DNA of 8,250 bases from Candidatus Cloacimonadota bacterium. Lineage in GTDB: Bacteria > Cloacimonadota > Cloacimonadia > Cloacimonadales > TCS61. Of this stretch, positions 1 to 6,036 are shown in pieces. The translations under genes were made by a program, and so were the position numbers. Position 1 is the stretch's first letter, and every line of letters begins with the position of its first letter. The DNA lies in contig DAOUTP010000068.1 in NCBI GenBank assembly GCA_030626645.1, forward strand, positions 1 through 8,250, read 5' to 3'. The notes under the pieces were generated by a model. It searched no databases. It had not been told where the DNA came from and saw only the letters and a list, made by a program, of their open reading frames with translations.

Positions 1-854
1 CCTAAAATTAAACCACCTGAAAATATATGGAAGATAGGCAACAAGATAGAAGCGGAAAATAATCCATTAATTCCACCAAAAATATAGGTTAATACAAATA
101 CGGTTCCGATATAACTTACAGGGATTCTCCATTCAATGATATGTTTACAGGCAAGAAATGCAGCTCCAATTAGCAGTGCAGCAGCAGAAACTTCACCAAT
201 AACACCACCGATATTTCCCCAGAATAGATCCTGAAGTGTATCCATACTGCTAAGATTATCCATAACAGTATTCGCCATATCACTGCTTATTTGAGTAGTA
301 TCACGTAGAGCTTTTACAACTCCCAGCGGAGTTGCAGAAGTTATTACATCAGGGACATTAGAAGGTAAATTTCTTAGTCCGTTTATTGAGCTTTGGAACA
401 AATTACTCATTGGTGTTGTTGCTTTCCATCCGGCTGTAGTTAAAGTCGGCCAAGAAGCAACCATGAAAGCACGTCCTAATAACGCAGGGTTGAAAATATT
501 AAAACCTAATCCACCAAATATCTGTTTACCAACTGCAATTGCAAAAACCGCTCCAATAACAGGTAACCACCACGGTGAAGAAGAATTAATATTAAAGGCA
601 ATAAGAATGCCGGTTACCACTGCACTACCATCACTAATTGTTATAGGAACTTTTCTGAATCTCTGGATCAGTGCCTCAGTGGTTACTGCAGCAACAACTG
701 CGTAGAGAGTAAGAAGTAAAGATTGAATTCCAAAAAAGAATATTCCTACCAGCAGTGCTGGTGTAAGTGCCAAAACGACTTGCCACATAACAGAGCTTAC
801 TGATATTCTCTGCTTTATATGCGGTGCTGCAGAAACAGCAAAAACACCGTTCAT
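1..854 (-). CDS. rnfD: Rnf complex membrane subunit RnfD (partial, 3' end outside window)
   Basis: RnfD is a polytopic inner-membrane subunit of the Rnf complex, which couples electron flow between ferredoxin and NAD to Na+ or H+ transport and carries a covalently bound FMN. Only the first 284 codons are visible; family members are usually around 320-350 residues, so the C-terminus lies beyond base 1. Reading from ATG at 854 the protein begins MNGVFAVSAAPHIKQR. It then shows family-typical blocks: DGSAVVTG near residues 75-82, PWWLP near 94-98, GKQIFGGLGFNIFNPA at 109-124, and DVITSATPLG at 169-178. By analogy with the family's S(G)AT motif, Thr175 would be the FMN-attachment residue. Hydrophobic helices are obvious (about 22-42, 44-60, 96-110, 216-237, 247-277). 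A GGAGG ribosome-binding site sits six bases before the ATG. It follows rnfC on the same strand, matching the common rnfCDGEAB order, so rnfG, E, A and B are expected to the left of the window. Confidence 0.95.
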   Translation of the reverse strand, partial: MNGVFAVSAAPHIKQRISVSSVMWQVVLALTPALLVGIFFFGIQSLLLTLYAVVAAVTTEALIQRFRKVPITISDGSAVVTGILIAFNINSSSPWWLPVIGAVFAIAVGKQIFGGLGFNIFNPALLGRAFMVASWPTLTTAGWKATTPMSNLFQSSINGLRNLPSNVPDVITSATPLGVVKALRDTTQISSDMANTVMDNLSSMDTLQDLFWGNIGGVIGEVSAAALLIGAAFLACKHIIEWRIPVSYIGTVFVLTYIFGGINGLFSASILLPIFHIFSGGLIL

Positions 855-875
855 AAATCCTCCATTATTTGGGAT

Positions 876-1000
876 TAGGGATTCGGGATTTGTGTCCCAA
901 TTATTACCCTAATCCAATTTTATTATTAATTTTGATATTAATTTATTTTTGCCAAACAATCAATTCTTTATAATTTTTCATAATAATTCCCGAATCCCTA
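876..1000. repeat. Inverted repeat pair in the rnfC-rnfD gap
   Basis: The arm TAGGGATTCGGGA at 876-888 recurs as its reverse complement TCCCGAATCCCTA at 988-1000, 13 of 13 bases. The arms enclose about 100 very AT-rich bases. A nested pair, GGATTAGGG (872-880) with CCCTAATCC (907-915), shares the left arm, so two alternative stems are possible. The right arm contains the rnfC stop codon (TAG on the minus strand, 1000-998). The left arm is about 20 bases upstream of the rnfD start. The structure could be a dispersed repeat, or an intra-operon mRNA stem adjusting RnfC:RnfD ratio. There is no T-tract to make it a convincing terminator. Confidence 0.7.
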
Positions 1001-2317
1001 CTTCTGTCTATTCTCACTCACTTTGATCTTACCAATATCTATCCATTGGATAAGTTTGATATGAGAAGGACAAACATAAGCACAACTACCACATTTCATA
1101 CAGTCCATCACGCCAAATTTCTCTGCGGAATCCCAATCGTCGTTGCGCACGTGATGAGCGATAAGACTGGGAACAAGATTCATGGGACAAATATCTACAC
1201 AGCGTCCGCAGCGCAGACATACATCTTCTTTTTCCCTGTGAGCTTCCTTTTTATCAAATAAAAGCAGACCGGAGCTTCCTTTGGTCATCGGTGTTTCTAA
1301 AGATGGAATTGCGAATCCCATCATGGGACCACCGGAAATTACTTTACCAATATCTTCTGTAGTACCGCCGCAAAATTCCAAAAGATCAGAATAAAAGGTA
1401 CCAATACGTGCTTTGATATTCTTTGGTTCTTTCACAATTCTGCCACTTACTGTGATAACTCTGTCTACCAGGGGTTTCTTATAACGCACAGCTTCATAAA
1501 CGGCAATAGCTGTTCCCACATTTTGAACAACTACATTCACGTCCATGGGAAGTCCGCCTTTAGTGGGAACTTTCCGTTTTGTAGCAGCGTAGATAAGTTG
1601 CTTTTCTGCACCTTGCGGATACTTGAGGTGAAGTCCAACAACCTTAATATTCTTATCATTCTTCAATAAATTTTTAAAAAGTTTTATCACATCCGGTTTA
1701 TTTGCTTCAATGCCAACAACACCATTCTTTGCATCAACTATCTTCATCAGTATTTTAAGTCCGGAGATAATATCTTCAGCCTGTTCCAGCATGATACGGT
1801 AATCGGCTGTGAGATAAGGTTCACATTCCACACCATTTAAGATGATAGTATCAATTGTTTTTCCTTCCGGAGGTGAAAGCTTAACATGAGTAGGAAAGCC
1901 GGCGCCACCCATTCCACAGATACCAGCTTCAGCAATTCTATCTTTCATATCTTTTGCAGGAAGCTTCATATAATTACTATCATCAGCCAACTCGATCCAT
2001 TTATCTTCACCATCGCTAGTGATCTCAATACCCTGTACTAAAATACCTGTAGGATGGTTGAACTTATCAAGTTTGGTAACTTTACCGGAGATCGATGAAT
2101 GCATTGGGATAGAGATGAAACCACCAGCTTCTGCTATTTTTTGTCCGGCAAGAACTTCATCACCAACCTTAACAATTGGCTTTGATGGAGCTCCAATATG
2201 TTGTGAAAGAGGAATTACAATTTTTTGGGGTAAAGGCATTTCTTCTATTTTCTTATCTTTAGAGAAATCTTTAAAATCGTGAGGGTGAATTCCACCTGGA
2301 AATGTTTTGAGACCCAT
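998..2317 (-). CDS. rnfC: Rnf complex iron-sulfur subunit RnfC
   Basis: RnfC is the peripheral NADH/FMN- and iron-sulfur-binding subunit of the Rnf complex and is where NAD(H) meets the electron chain. The 439-residue protein is of normal length for a short-tailed RnfC. It starts MGLKTFPGGIHP and has an N-terminal barrel-sandwich/biotinyl-like region (about 30-100). The flavin/NADH-binding core resembles Complex I 51-kDa/NuoF proteins, with GMGGAGFPTH at 135-144 and NGVECEPYLTAD at 161-172, and a SLBB-like section follows (about 260-335). Two [4Fe-4S] motifs are intact: Cys367, 370, 373, 377 and Cys406, 409, 412, 416, each followed by Pro. The long repeat-rich C-terminal tail of some proteobacterial RnfC proteins is absent. 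The ATG is supported by AAGGGAG eight bases upstream. It is probably the first gene of its operon, because the next gene upstream is divergent. The gap to rnfD is 143 bases, long for this operon, and contains an inverted repeat that supplies the TAG stop. Confidence 0.97.
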   Translation of the reverse strand: MGLKTFPGGIHPHDFKDFSKDKKIEEMPLPQKIVIPLSQHIGAPSKPIVKVGDEVLAGQKIAEAGGFISIPMHSSISGKVTKLDKFNHPTGILVQGIEITSDGEDKWIELADDSNYMKLPAKDMKDRIAEAGICGMGGAGFPTHVKLSPPEGKTIDTIILNGVECEPYLTADYRIMLEQAEDIISGLKILMKIVDAKNGVVGIEANKPDVIKLFKNLLKNDKNIKVVGLHLKYPQGAEKQLIYAATKRKVPTKGGLPMDVNVVVQNVGTAIAVYEAVRYKKPLVDRVITVSGRIVKEPKNIKARIGTFYSDLLEFCGGTTEDIGKVISGGPMMGFAIPSLETPMTKGSSGLLLFDKKEAHREKEDVCLRCGRCVDICPMNLVPSLIAHHVRNDDWDSAEKFGVMDCMKCGSCAYVCPSHIKLIQWIDIGKIKVSENRQK

Positions 2318-2469
2318 ATTTTCTCCCTTTATTTTAAATAATACTAATTATAATAATTTTTATACCAAATTTTAAACTTTTATTTTAATAGCAAGTATTT
2401 TTTTTAAAGCCCACAAAAGCTGAAAAATTTGATATTTGAGAGTTAAATGATTTGATTTTTAGAGTCAAT
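2318..2469. other. AT-rich gap upstream of rnfC, probable promoter region
   Basis: This stretch has no credible open reading frame and is strongly AT-rich. On the minus strand, reading towards rnfC, TATAAT occurs at 2352-2347, about 30 bases before the start codon. TATAAA also occurs further upstream. No good -35 box is spaced correctly from either, so this is only a plausible promoter zone inferred from the divergent gene arrangement and composition. Confidence 0.35.
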
Positions 2470-2481
2470 ACTATTCACCCT

Positions 2482-2507
2482 CGTTGCATAGCTCCTGCTG
2501 TGCAACG
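2482..2507. repeat. Hairpin, 7-bp stem CGTTGCA/TGCAACG
   Basis: A perfect 7-bp stem encloses a 12-base loop (2489-2500). It is the leftmost palindrome of the island. No T-tract follows on either strand, so a terminator role is unlikely. Confidence 0.6.
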
Positions 2508-2567
2508 GATATTTTATAACTCTGGCTATAGGGAACATTAACCTTCGGAAGGATTTCTTTTGAACTT

Positions 2568-2589
2568 GCCCCGAGGTGGAGCTTGGGGC
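2568..2589. repeat. GC-rich hairpin GCCCCGAG/CTTGGGGC
   Basis: An 8-bp stem with one G-T pair encloses a 6-base loop. It stands out as GC-rich in an AT-rich genome. A similar CCCCG/CGGGG stem-loop (7145-7164) lies inside the inverted repeat copy near ftsY, so this looks like a mobile or shuffled module and not a local regulatory site. Confidence 0.6.
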
Positions 2590-2618
2590 GAGAACAAAAT
2601 TCACACTCATGAAGGTCT

Positions 2619-2687
2619 ATTCTTCCTATGGAGAACAACGTGGAAGACTCCAGCCTAAGGCTGGTAAACGTCAGAATGACAATATTT
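2619..2687 (+). repeat. Dispersed repeat, copy A
   Basis: This segment matches, in inverted orientation, the stretch 7098-7196. The core 2644-2680 is identical over 37 bases to the reverse complement of 7105-7141, and extends to 44 bases with one mismatch. Two flanking blocks also match: ATTCTTCCTATG (2619-2630) and AGAACAACG (2632-2640). The core contains the palindrome CCAGCCTAAGGCTGG (2650-2664) and ends in GTCAGAATGAC. No transposase accompanies it, so if it moves it would depend on an enzyme encoded elsewhere. Confidence 0.85.
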
Positions 2688-2731
2688 TATGAGCAACGTG
2701 ACGGGCTCATCCAGTCTTGTATTAGTGAATT

Positions 2732-2759
2732 TTCGACTCGAGAGATACGTCGAGTCGAA
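2732..2759. repeat. Perfect 10-bp hairpin TTCGACTCGA/TCGAGTCGAA
   Basis: Ten perfectly paired bases flank an 8-base loop (2742-2749). No T-run follows on either strand. It is the strongest single stem in the island and could equally be a protein-binding operator-like palindrome, but nothing in the window indicates a regulator for it. Confidence 0.65.
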
Positions 2760-2802
2760 GCAAAACATGAAATTTAATTGAGTTGTTTCTTAAAACAAAT
2801 CA

Positions 2803-2847
2803 CACGTTCAGTATTTATCAGCCAATCTTTAGGGCTGAGTGAACGTG
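2803..2847. repeat. Two-step hairpin CACGTTCA/TGAACGTG
   Basis: The outer arms at 2803-2810 and 2840-2847 pair perfectly over 8 bases. An inner CAGCC/GGCTG stem (2819-2823 with 2833-2837) pairs within the loop. The two nested stems resemble a REP-type imperfect palindrome. Confidence 0.6.
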
Positions 2848-2863
2848 CTACAAACAGATATAA

Positions 2864-2940
2864 CCTTCGGAAGGTTCCGACTTCGATAAATCTACGCCGG
2901 ACACGCAAGAGAAGCAAGAAGTCCTACAACCTTCCGAAGG
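2864..2940. repeat. Cruciform-like inverted repeat built from two CCTTCGGAAGG palindromes
   Basis: The left arm, CCTTCGGAAGGTTCCGACTTC (2864-2884, one base over a 20-base half-turn pair), is matched imperfectly by the reverse complement of 2918-2940. The outer CTTCGGAAGGTT and inner ACTTC blocks pair, with a few unpaired bases between them. Each arm is itself a palindrome, so cruciform or single-hairpin forms are both possible. It ends about 70 bases before the start of the MFS gene. Confidence 0.6.
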
Positions 2941-3012
2941 GTTAATGATAAAAGTAGACAAAAAATCTTAGCTTCACGATTTTGCAAACAATTATTATAT
3001 TGGGAATTAGAA

Positions 3013-4305
3013 ATGAAATTAGGACTTATTGAGAAGAGAACATTTTGGCTTTTGATGCTGGCATCTTTTTTCAACGGCTTTGTTTTCGGCACGTTCAATA
3101 TACAGGATATCGTTGCCAAAAAAGCGCTGCTTGCTCTGGACTGGCAGATCACGATACTGGTGATGTTGTGGCCGCTATCAAATTTGTTCTCTATCTGGTG
3201 GGGCAAAGCACTTGAGCACTCCAAAAGCATTTCCAAATTTTTTGTCCTTACTGCATTCATCGGCAGACTCGTTCTGCTTTTCATGTTATGGACTCATAGC
3301 TATTATTCCTATTTGATCATCATGATCTTTGTATTTTCATTCAACTCACTTCTCAGTCCTGCCCAAAACTCAATATACCAGAACAATATTGCTACGGAAA
3401 ACAGAGGTGTTTTATTTGGATATACGGTAAGTCTGGTGACTATAATAGCAATCGCATTTAGTTATTCTGCCGGGAAATTGATGGATATAAATGAAGACTG
3501 GTTCCGATATATCTTCTCCGTTGCCGGATTAATGGGCTGTATTAGTTCTTTATTAATGGCAATGATAAAAATAGAAAATAAAAAATACAATGCAGCTAAA
3601 TTAAAACTTCAGCAATTATTTGTAACACCTATTATAAGAACAGTAGATATTTTGAAGAAGAACAAAGATTTTGCTATCTTTCAAAGGAACTTCTTCATTT
3701 ACGGAATTGGTTTCATGATAATACTTCCGGCTATTCCCAAATTTCTGGTAGAATATTTAAAAATGGATTATTCACAGACTTTTATGGCAAAGGGAGTGAT
3801 CTCTCAACTGGGGATTCTGTTCCTGGCTCCAATTGCCGGTAGGATCCACGATAATAAAAATCCGTCATTCTTCACGTTCCTTGCCTTCTTCACTTTGGGA
3901 TGCTATCCGGTAATTCTATTGATCTCCAGTTTTCTGATAGGTTCCGGAATAGAGAATTATGTTGTCTATTTTGCCTATCTTGTTTTTGGAATCGGTATGT
4001 CCGCAATTGTGATTTCCTGGAATATGAGCTCTATCTGTTTTGCCGGGGAAGACGATGTTTCCATGTATCAGAGTGTTCATGTTACACTAACCGGATTAAG
4101 AGCGCTGATCGTTCCATTTATTGGATATCTTGTTTTAAGATATTTTGGTGTAAAAGCTGTATTTATTATTTCAATTGTTATGTTCTGGACAGCTTCCATT
4201 TTGAGCTATCTTGAATATTTAAGAATATGTAAATCGGGTTTTAAATATCCGGCACAGTTCGGTAGGATCGTAAAATATTTCCGTAGGATTCCACCCAGAG
4301 GATAA
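3013..4305 (+). CDS. Major facilitator superfamily-type membrane transporter, substrate unknown
   Basis: The 430-residue product is almost entirely hydrophobic, with about twelve membrane helices (roughly 10-30, 45-64, 76-94, 98-117, 134-153, 163-183, 227-247, 262-277, 286-310, 317-338, 360-377 and 381-400). A longer charged loop at 185-225 divides them into two six-helix halves, the usual MFS architecture. ENRGVLFGY at 129-137 resembles the conserved cytoplasmic segment of MFS transporters of the EmrD/Bcr and 'MFS_1' type. GRIHDNKNP at 276-284, after helix 8, looks like the loop between helices of the second half. The first-half loop 2-3 (WGKALEHSKS, 63-72) is a degenerate version of the G-D-R/K signature. 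The substrate cannot be inferred. The start is the ATG after a weak GGGA seven bases upstream. The gene is divergent from rnfC and is followed by a repeat, so it is probably its own transcription unit. Confidence 0.8.
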   Translation: MKLGLIEKRTFWLLMLASFFNGFVFGTFNIQDIVAKKALLALDWQITILVMLWPLSNLFSIWWGKALEHSKSISKFFVLTAFIGRLVLLFMLWTHSYYSYLIIMIFVFSFNSLLSPAQNSIYQNNIATENRGVLFGYTVSLVTIIAIAFSYSAGKLMDINEDWFRYIFSVAGLMGCISSLLMAMIKIENKKYNAAKLKLQQLFVTPIIRTVDILKKNKDFAIFQRNFFIYGIGFMIILPAIPKFLVEYLKMDYSQTFMAKGVISQLGILFLAPIAGRIHDNKNPSFFTFLAFFTLGCYPVILLISSFLIGSGIENYVVYFAYLVFGIGMSAIVISWNMSSICFAGEDDVSMYQSVHVTLTGLRALIVPFIGYLVLRYFGVKAVFIISIVMFWTASILSYLEYLRICKSGFKYPAQFGRIVKYFRRIPPRG

Positions 4306-4330
4306 GGGATATGCAAAATTGGAAAAGGGG

Positions 4331-4430
4331 TGTCTTTCTGAGGTTGAACTTACTTAGACATTCGACGAAGAATCTCATTATTAGCGGAGATCCTTCCAAG
4401 GAACAACGTGCAAGATTCGTCAGGATGACA
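4331..4430 (+). repeat. 100-bp MITE-like element with imperfect terminal inverted repeats (copy C)
   Basis: The element runs from TGTCTTTCTGA (4331-4341) to TCAGGATGACA (4420-4430). The reverse complement of the right end matches the left end at 9 of 11 bases. Inside are CGAAGAATCTC and, near the right end, AAGATTCG, which extend the imperfect pairing. The right part is related to copy A: GAACAACGTG plus AAGA (4401-4415 against 2633-2647, 14 of 15), and CGTCAGGATGACA (4418-4430 against 2669-2681, 12 of 13). The 21-base palindromic insert of copy A is absent here. No gene is visible in the 4306-4477 gap. Confidence 0.65.
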
Positions 4431-4470
4431 AAGCACACTATTATGTAGAACTTATCACAGAGGATAATTC

Positions 4471-4476
4471 AGGAGG
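4471..4476 (+). promoter_or_regulatory. Shine-Dalgarno AGGAGG deciding a TTG start
   Basis: A full-consensus AGGAGG precedes two consecutive TTG codons at 4478 and 4481 that are in the same frame. The gap is one base to the first and four to the second, so the second is the more workable start. No ATG or GTG lies near it in this frame before the signal-peptide core. Confidence 0.75.
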
Positions 4477-4480
4477 ATTG

Positions 4481-5590
4481 TTGAGAAAGTTATTTATATT
4501 TATTTTATTAGTTATTGTTAGTTTTGTATTTGCAGATGTAACGGTGGAATACAAATCCTCTTTAACACCGGAAGTTATAAAAACCGTTGAGATTGACAGC
4601 ACAGATTATTTTAATGTTTTTGAATTGAATAAAACTTTCAAAGCTAACATTTCTGATGATCTTCTGGATCAAAGATTGAATGTGAATATCTACGGGGAAC
4701 AATTGATCTTTTTAATAGATTCCTCATATCTGCAACACGGTTCAGATTACTTTAATATGACGCATGAACTTATTCAACAGGGTGGGAAATATTTTTTACC
4801 GGCAATATTCCTGACAGATCTTTTACCGCAGATATTTAGTACGATGATATCGTGGGAAGAGAATAAACTAATTGCAAGAGCTCCTATAGATAATTCTATA
4901 AAACGGATCGTACTTGATCCTGGACATGGCGGGAAAGACCCGGGTGCTGTTGGGTTTTCCAAGAAAAATTTTGAAAAAGAAATAGTGTTGGAACTTGCTT
5001 TAAAATTAAAGAAAAAATTAGAACAGCAGTTGGATGTGGAAGTCCTGCTTTCACGTGATAAAGATGAATTTGTATCGCTTCAACAACGAACAAAATTTGC
5101 TAATGAAAACAATGCGGATCTATTTATTTCTCTTCATTGCAATGCTCACCGCAAATCCGAAATTGATGGCATTGAAGTTTACTATCTTTCAACAGCCAAA
5201 ACAGATGAAGCCAGAGCGGTGGAAGCAATGGAAAATCAGGTTGTGTATGAATATGAGGGTGGGCAGGAAGCTGTAAAAAAATATGATGATCTTGCCTTTA
5301 TTTTAGCTGATATGGCTCAGAGCGAGCACTTGGAAGAGAGTTATAATCTTGGAGCAAATCTTCAAACCGCTCTTGTGAGCGCTACCGAGGCGTATGATAG
5401 GGGAGTTAAACAAGCAAACTTCTATGTGTTGCGTGGTGCTTTTATGCCGTCTGTACTGCTTGAATTTGGATTTCTATCTAATAAAGAGGAAGAGAAAAAA
5501 TTGATAAGTAGTTCATATCAGGAAAAACTTATTGATTCAGTTTTTATTGGAATTAGAGATTTCAAAATGAAATATGACCAGATGCAATAG
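4481..5590 (+). CDS. N-acetylmuramoyl-L-alanine amidase (Amidase_3 family), exported
   Basis: This zinc enzyme cleaves the bond between N-acetylmuramic acid and L-alanine in peptidoglycan, as AmiA/B/C and CwlC-type amidases do in cell division and wall turnover. The N-terminus MRKLFIFILLVIVSFVFA is a classic signal peptide with likely cleavage after Ala18. Residues about 20-135 form a separate N-terminal domain. It resembles the copper-amine-oxidase-like or AMIN-type wall-binding modules in this setting, but that assignment is weak. The catalytic domain (about 141-368) begins RIVLDPGHGGKDPGAVG. Expected zinc ligands are His149, Glu165 (in FEKE) and His219 (in SLHCNAH), and the catalytic Glu328 lies in LLEFGF; all are present. 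The insert at about 235-305 could hold the regulatory helix that blocks the active site in activator-dependent amidases. I chose TTG at 4481 (369 residues) over TTG at 4478 for ribosome-binding-site spacing. rpsT starts 91 bases downstream. Confidence 0.93.
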   Translation: MRKLFIFILLVIVSFVFADVTVEYKSSLTPEVIKTVEIDSTDYFNVFELNKTFKANISDDLLDQRLNVNIYGEQLIFLIDSSYLQHGSDYFNMTHELIQQGGKYFLPAIFLTDLLPQIFSTMISWEENKLIARAPIDNSIKRIVLDPGHGGKDPGAVGFSKKNFEKEIVLELALKLKKKLEQQLDVEVLLSRDKDEFVSLQQRTKFANENNADLFISLHCNAHRKSEIDGIEVYYLSTAKTDEARAVEAMENQVVYEYEGGQEAVKKYDDLAFILADMAQSEHLEESYNLGANLQTALVSATEAYDRGVKQANFYVLRGAFMPSVLLEFGFLSNKEEEKKLISSSYQEKLIDSVFIGIRDFKMKYDQMQ

Positions 5591-5681
5591 AGGGAACCGG
5601 ATAAAAAATTATTATAAATATTTTGACAGAAAATACCGCTAACTTTTTCTGACTCCGAAAATTATAAAGATGGAGGAATAA

Positions 5682-5957
5682 ATGCCGAATCATGTGTCTT
5701 GCGAAAAAAGACTTAGACAAGAGAAGAAACGTTCAGTAGGTAATCATTATGTTAAAATGACGATTAATACATTATCCAAGAAAATGAAAAGTGATATTTC
5801 TATTGAAGAGAAAGAAAAGATCTTAACTGAAGTATACTCACAATTGGATAAAGCTGCTAAGAAACACGTCATTCATAAAAGAACTGCTTCCAGAAGAAAA
5901 GCTCGCATATCTGCATATTTCAATTCTCAAAAAGCAGAACAAAAAGAAAAAAAATAG
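5682..5957 (+). CDS. rpsT: 30S ribosomal protein S20
   Basis: S20 is a small basic primary-binding protein of the 30S subunit that contacts 16S rRNA near its 5' domain and helix 44. The 91-residue protein is within the usual 85-95 range. It begins MPNHVSCEKRLRQEKKRS, a variant of the family's MPNHKSAxKRxRQ start, and has the conserved KAAKKHVIHKRTASRRKARI segment ending near residue 77. It is rich in Lys and Arg and predicted helical. GGAGG lies six bases before the ATG. A perfect TTGACA (5623-5628) stands upstream, but no good -10 box is spaced from it, so a private promoter is only suggested. In E. coli S20 represses its own translation; nothing here shows that. A strong terminator follows directly. 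Confidence 0.96.
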   Translation: MPNHVSCEKRLRQEKKRSVGNHYVKMTINTLSKKMKSDISIEEKEKILTEVYSQLDKAAKKHVIHKRTASRRKARISAYFNSQKAEQKEKK

Positions 5958-5975
5958 TTAATAATATAAAGATTT

Positions 5976-6004
5976 GGCAGGCATATTTTATGCCTGCCTT
6001 TTTT
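5976..6004 (+). terminator. Intrinsic terminator after rpsT
   Basis: A perfect 10-bp stem, GGCAGGCATA (5976-5985) with TATGCCTGCC (5989-5998), has a TTT loop and is followed directly by six T residues (5999-6004). It starts 18 bases after the rpsT stop. ftsY begins about 30 bases beyond it, so ftsY needs either read-through or a promoter overlapping this short gap. Confidence 0.93.
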
Positions 6005-6036
6005 GTTATAAGGTTTCAATTAATCTGGAGTAATTA

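Larger units (their letters stand above)
2470..2945. repeat. Intergenic island of at least eight palindromes/hairpins
   Basis: No gene is visible in this stretch. It is less AT-rich than the flanking DNA and consists of a chain of short inverted repeats. Stems seen by eye are 2482-2507 (7 bp), 2542-2552 (CCTTCGGAAGG), 2568-2589 (8 bp with one G-T), 2650-2664, 2689-2710 (ATGAGC/GCTCAT), 2732-2759 (10 bp), 2803-2847 (8 bp outer and 5 bp inner), 2862-2876 and 2928-2943. The element CATTAA(C)CCTTCGGAAGG occurs near the left end (about 2536-2552) and inverted at the right end (about 2930-2947). It lies between divergent genes, so the hairpins cannot all be 3' terminators. They are best read as dispersed structured repeats that have accumulated here, and some may fall in the leader of the MFS gene. 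Confidence 0.7.

Noticed and set aside
463..705. 80-residue plus-strand frame within rnfD
   Set aside because: It lies antisense to clear RnfD motifs and has no family resemblance or convincing ribosome-binding site.
2470..2945. CRISPR array
   Set aside because: The palindromes differ in sequence and spacing; there are no regularly spaced direct repeats and no cas genes.
2470..2945. Integron attC-like array
   Set aside because: There are no cassette genes between the hairpins, no integrase in view and no consistent core sites, so the resemblance stops at clustered stems.
2892..3284. 130-residue open frame on the minus strand overlapping the 5' end of the MFS gene
   Set aside because: It is antisense to a well-supported membrane protein, has no recognisable motif and crosses a palindromic repeat; treated as a shadow frame.
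4241..4438. 65-residue minus-strand frame across the MFS end and repeat C
   Set aside because: Its content is the complement of the MFS C-terminus plus repeat DNA, with no independent coding signal.
5623..5628. Complete sigma70-type promoter for rpsT
   Set aside because: TTGACA is perfect but no acceptable -10 box lies 16-18 bases downstream, so only the -35 resemblance is noted in the rpsT entry.
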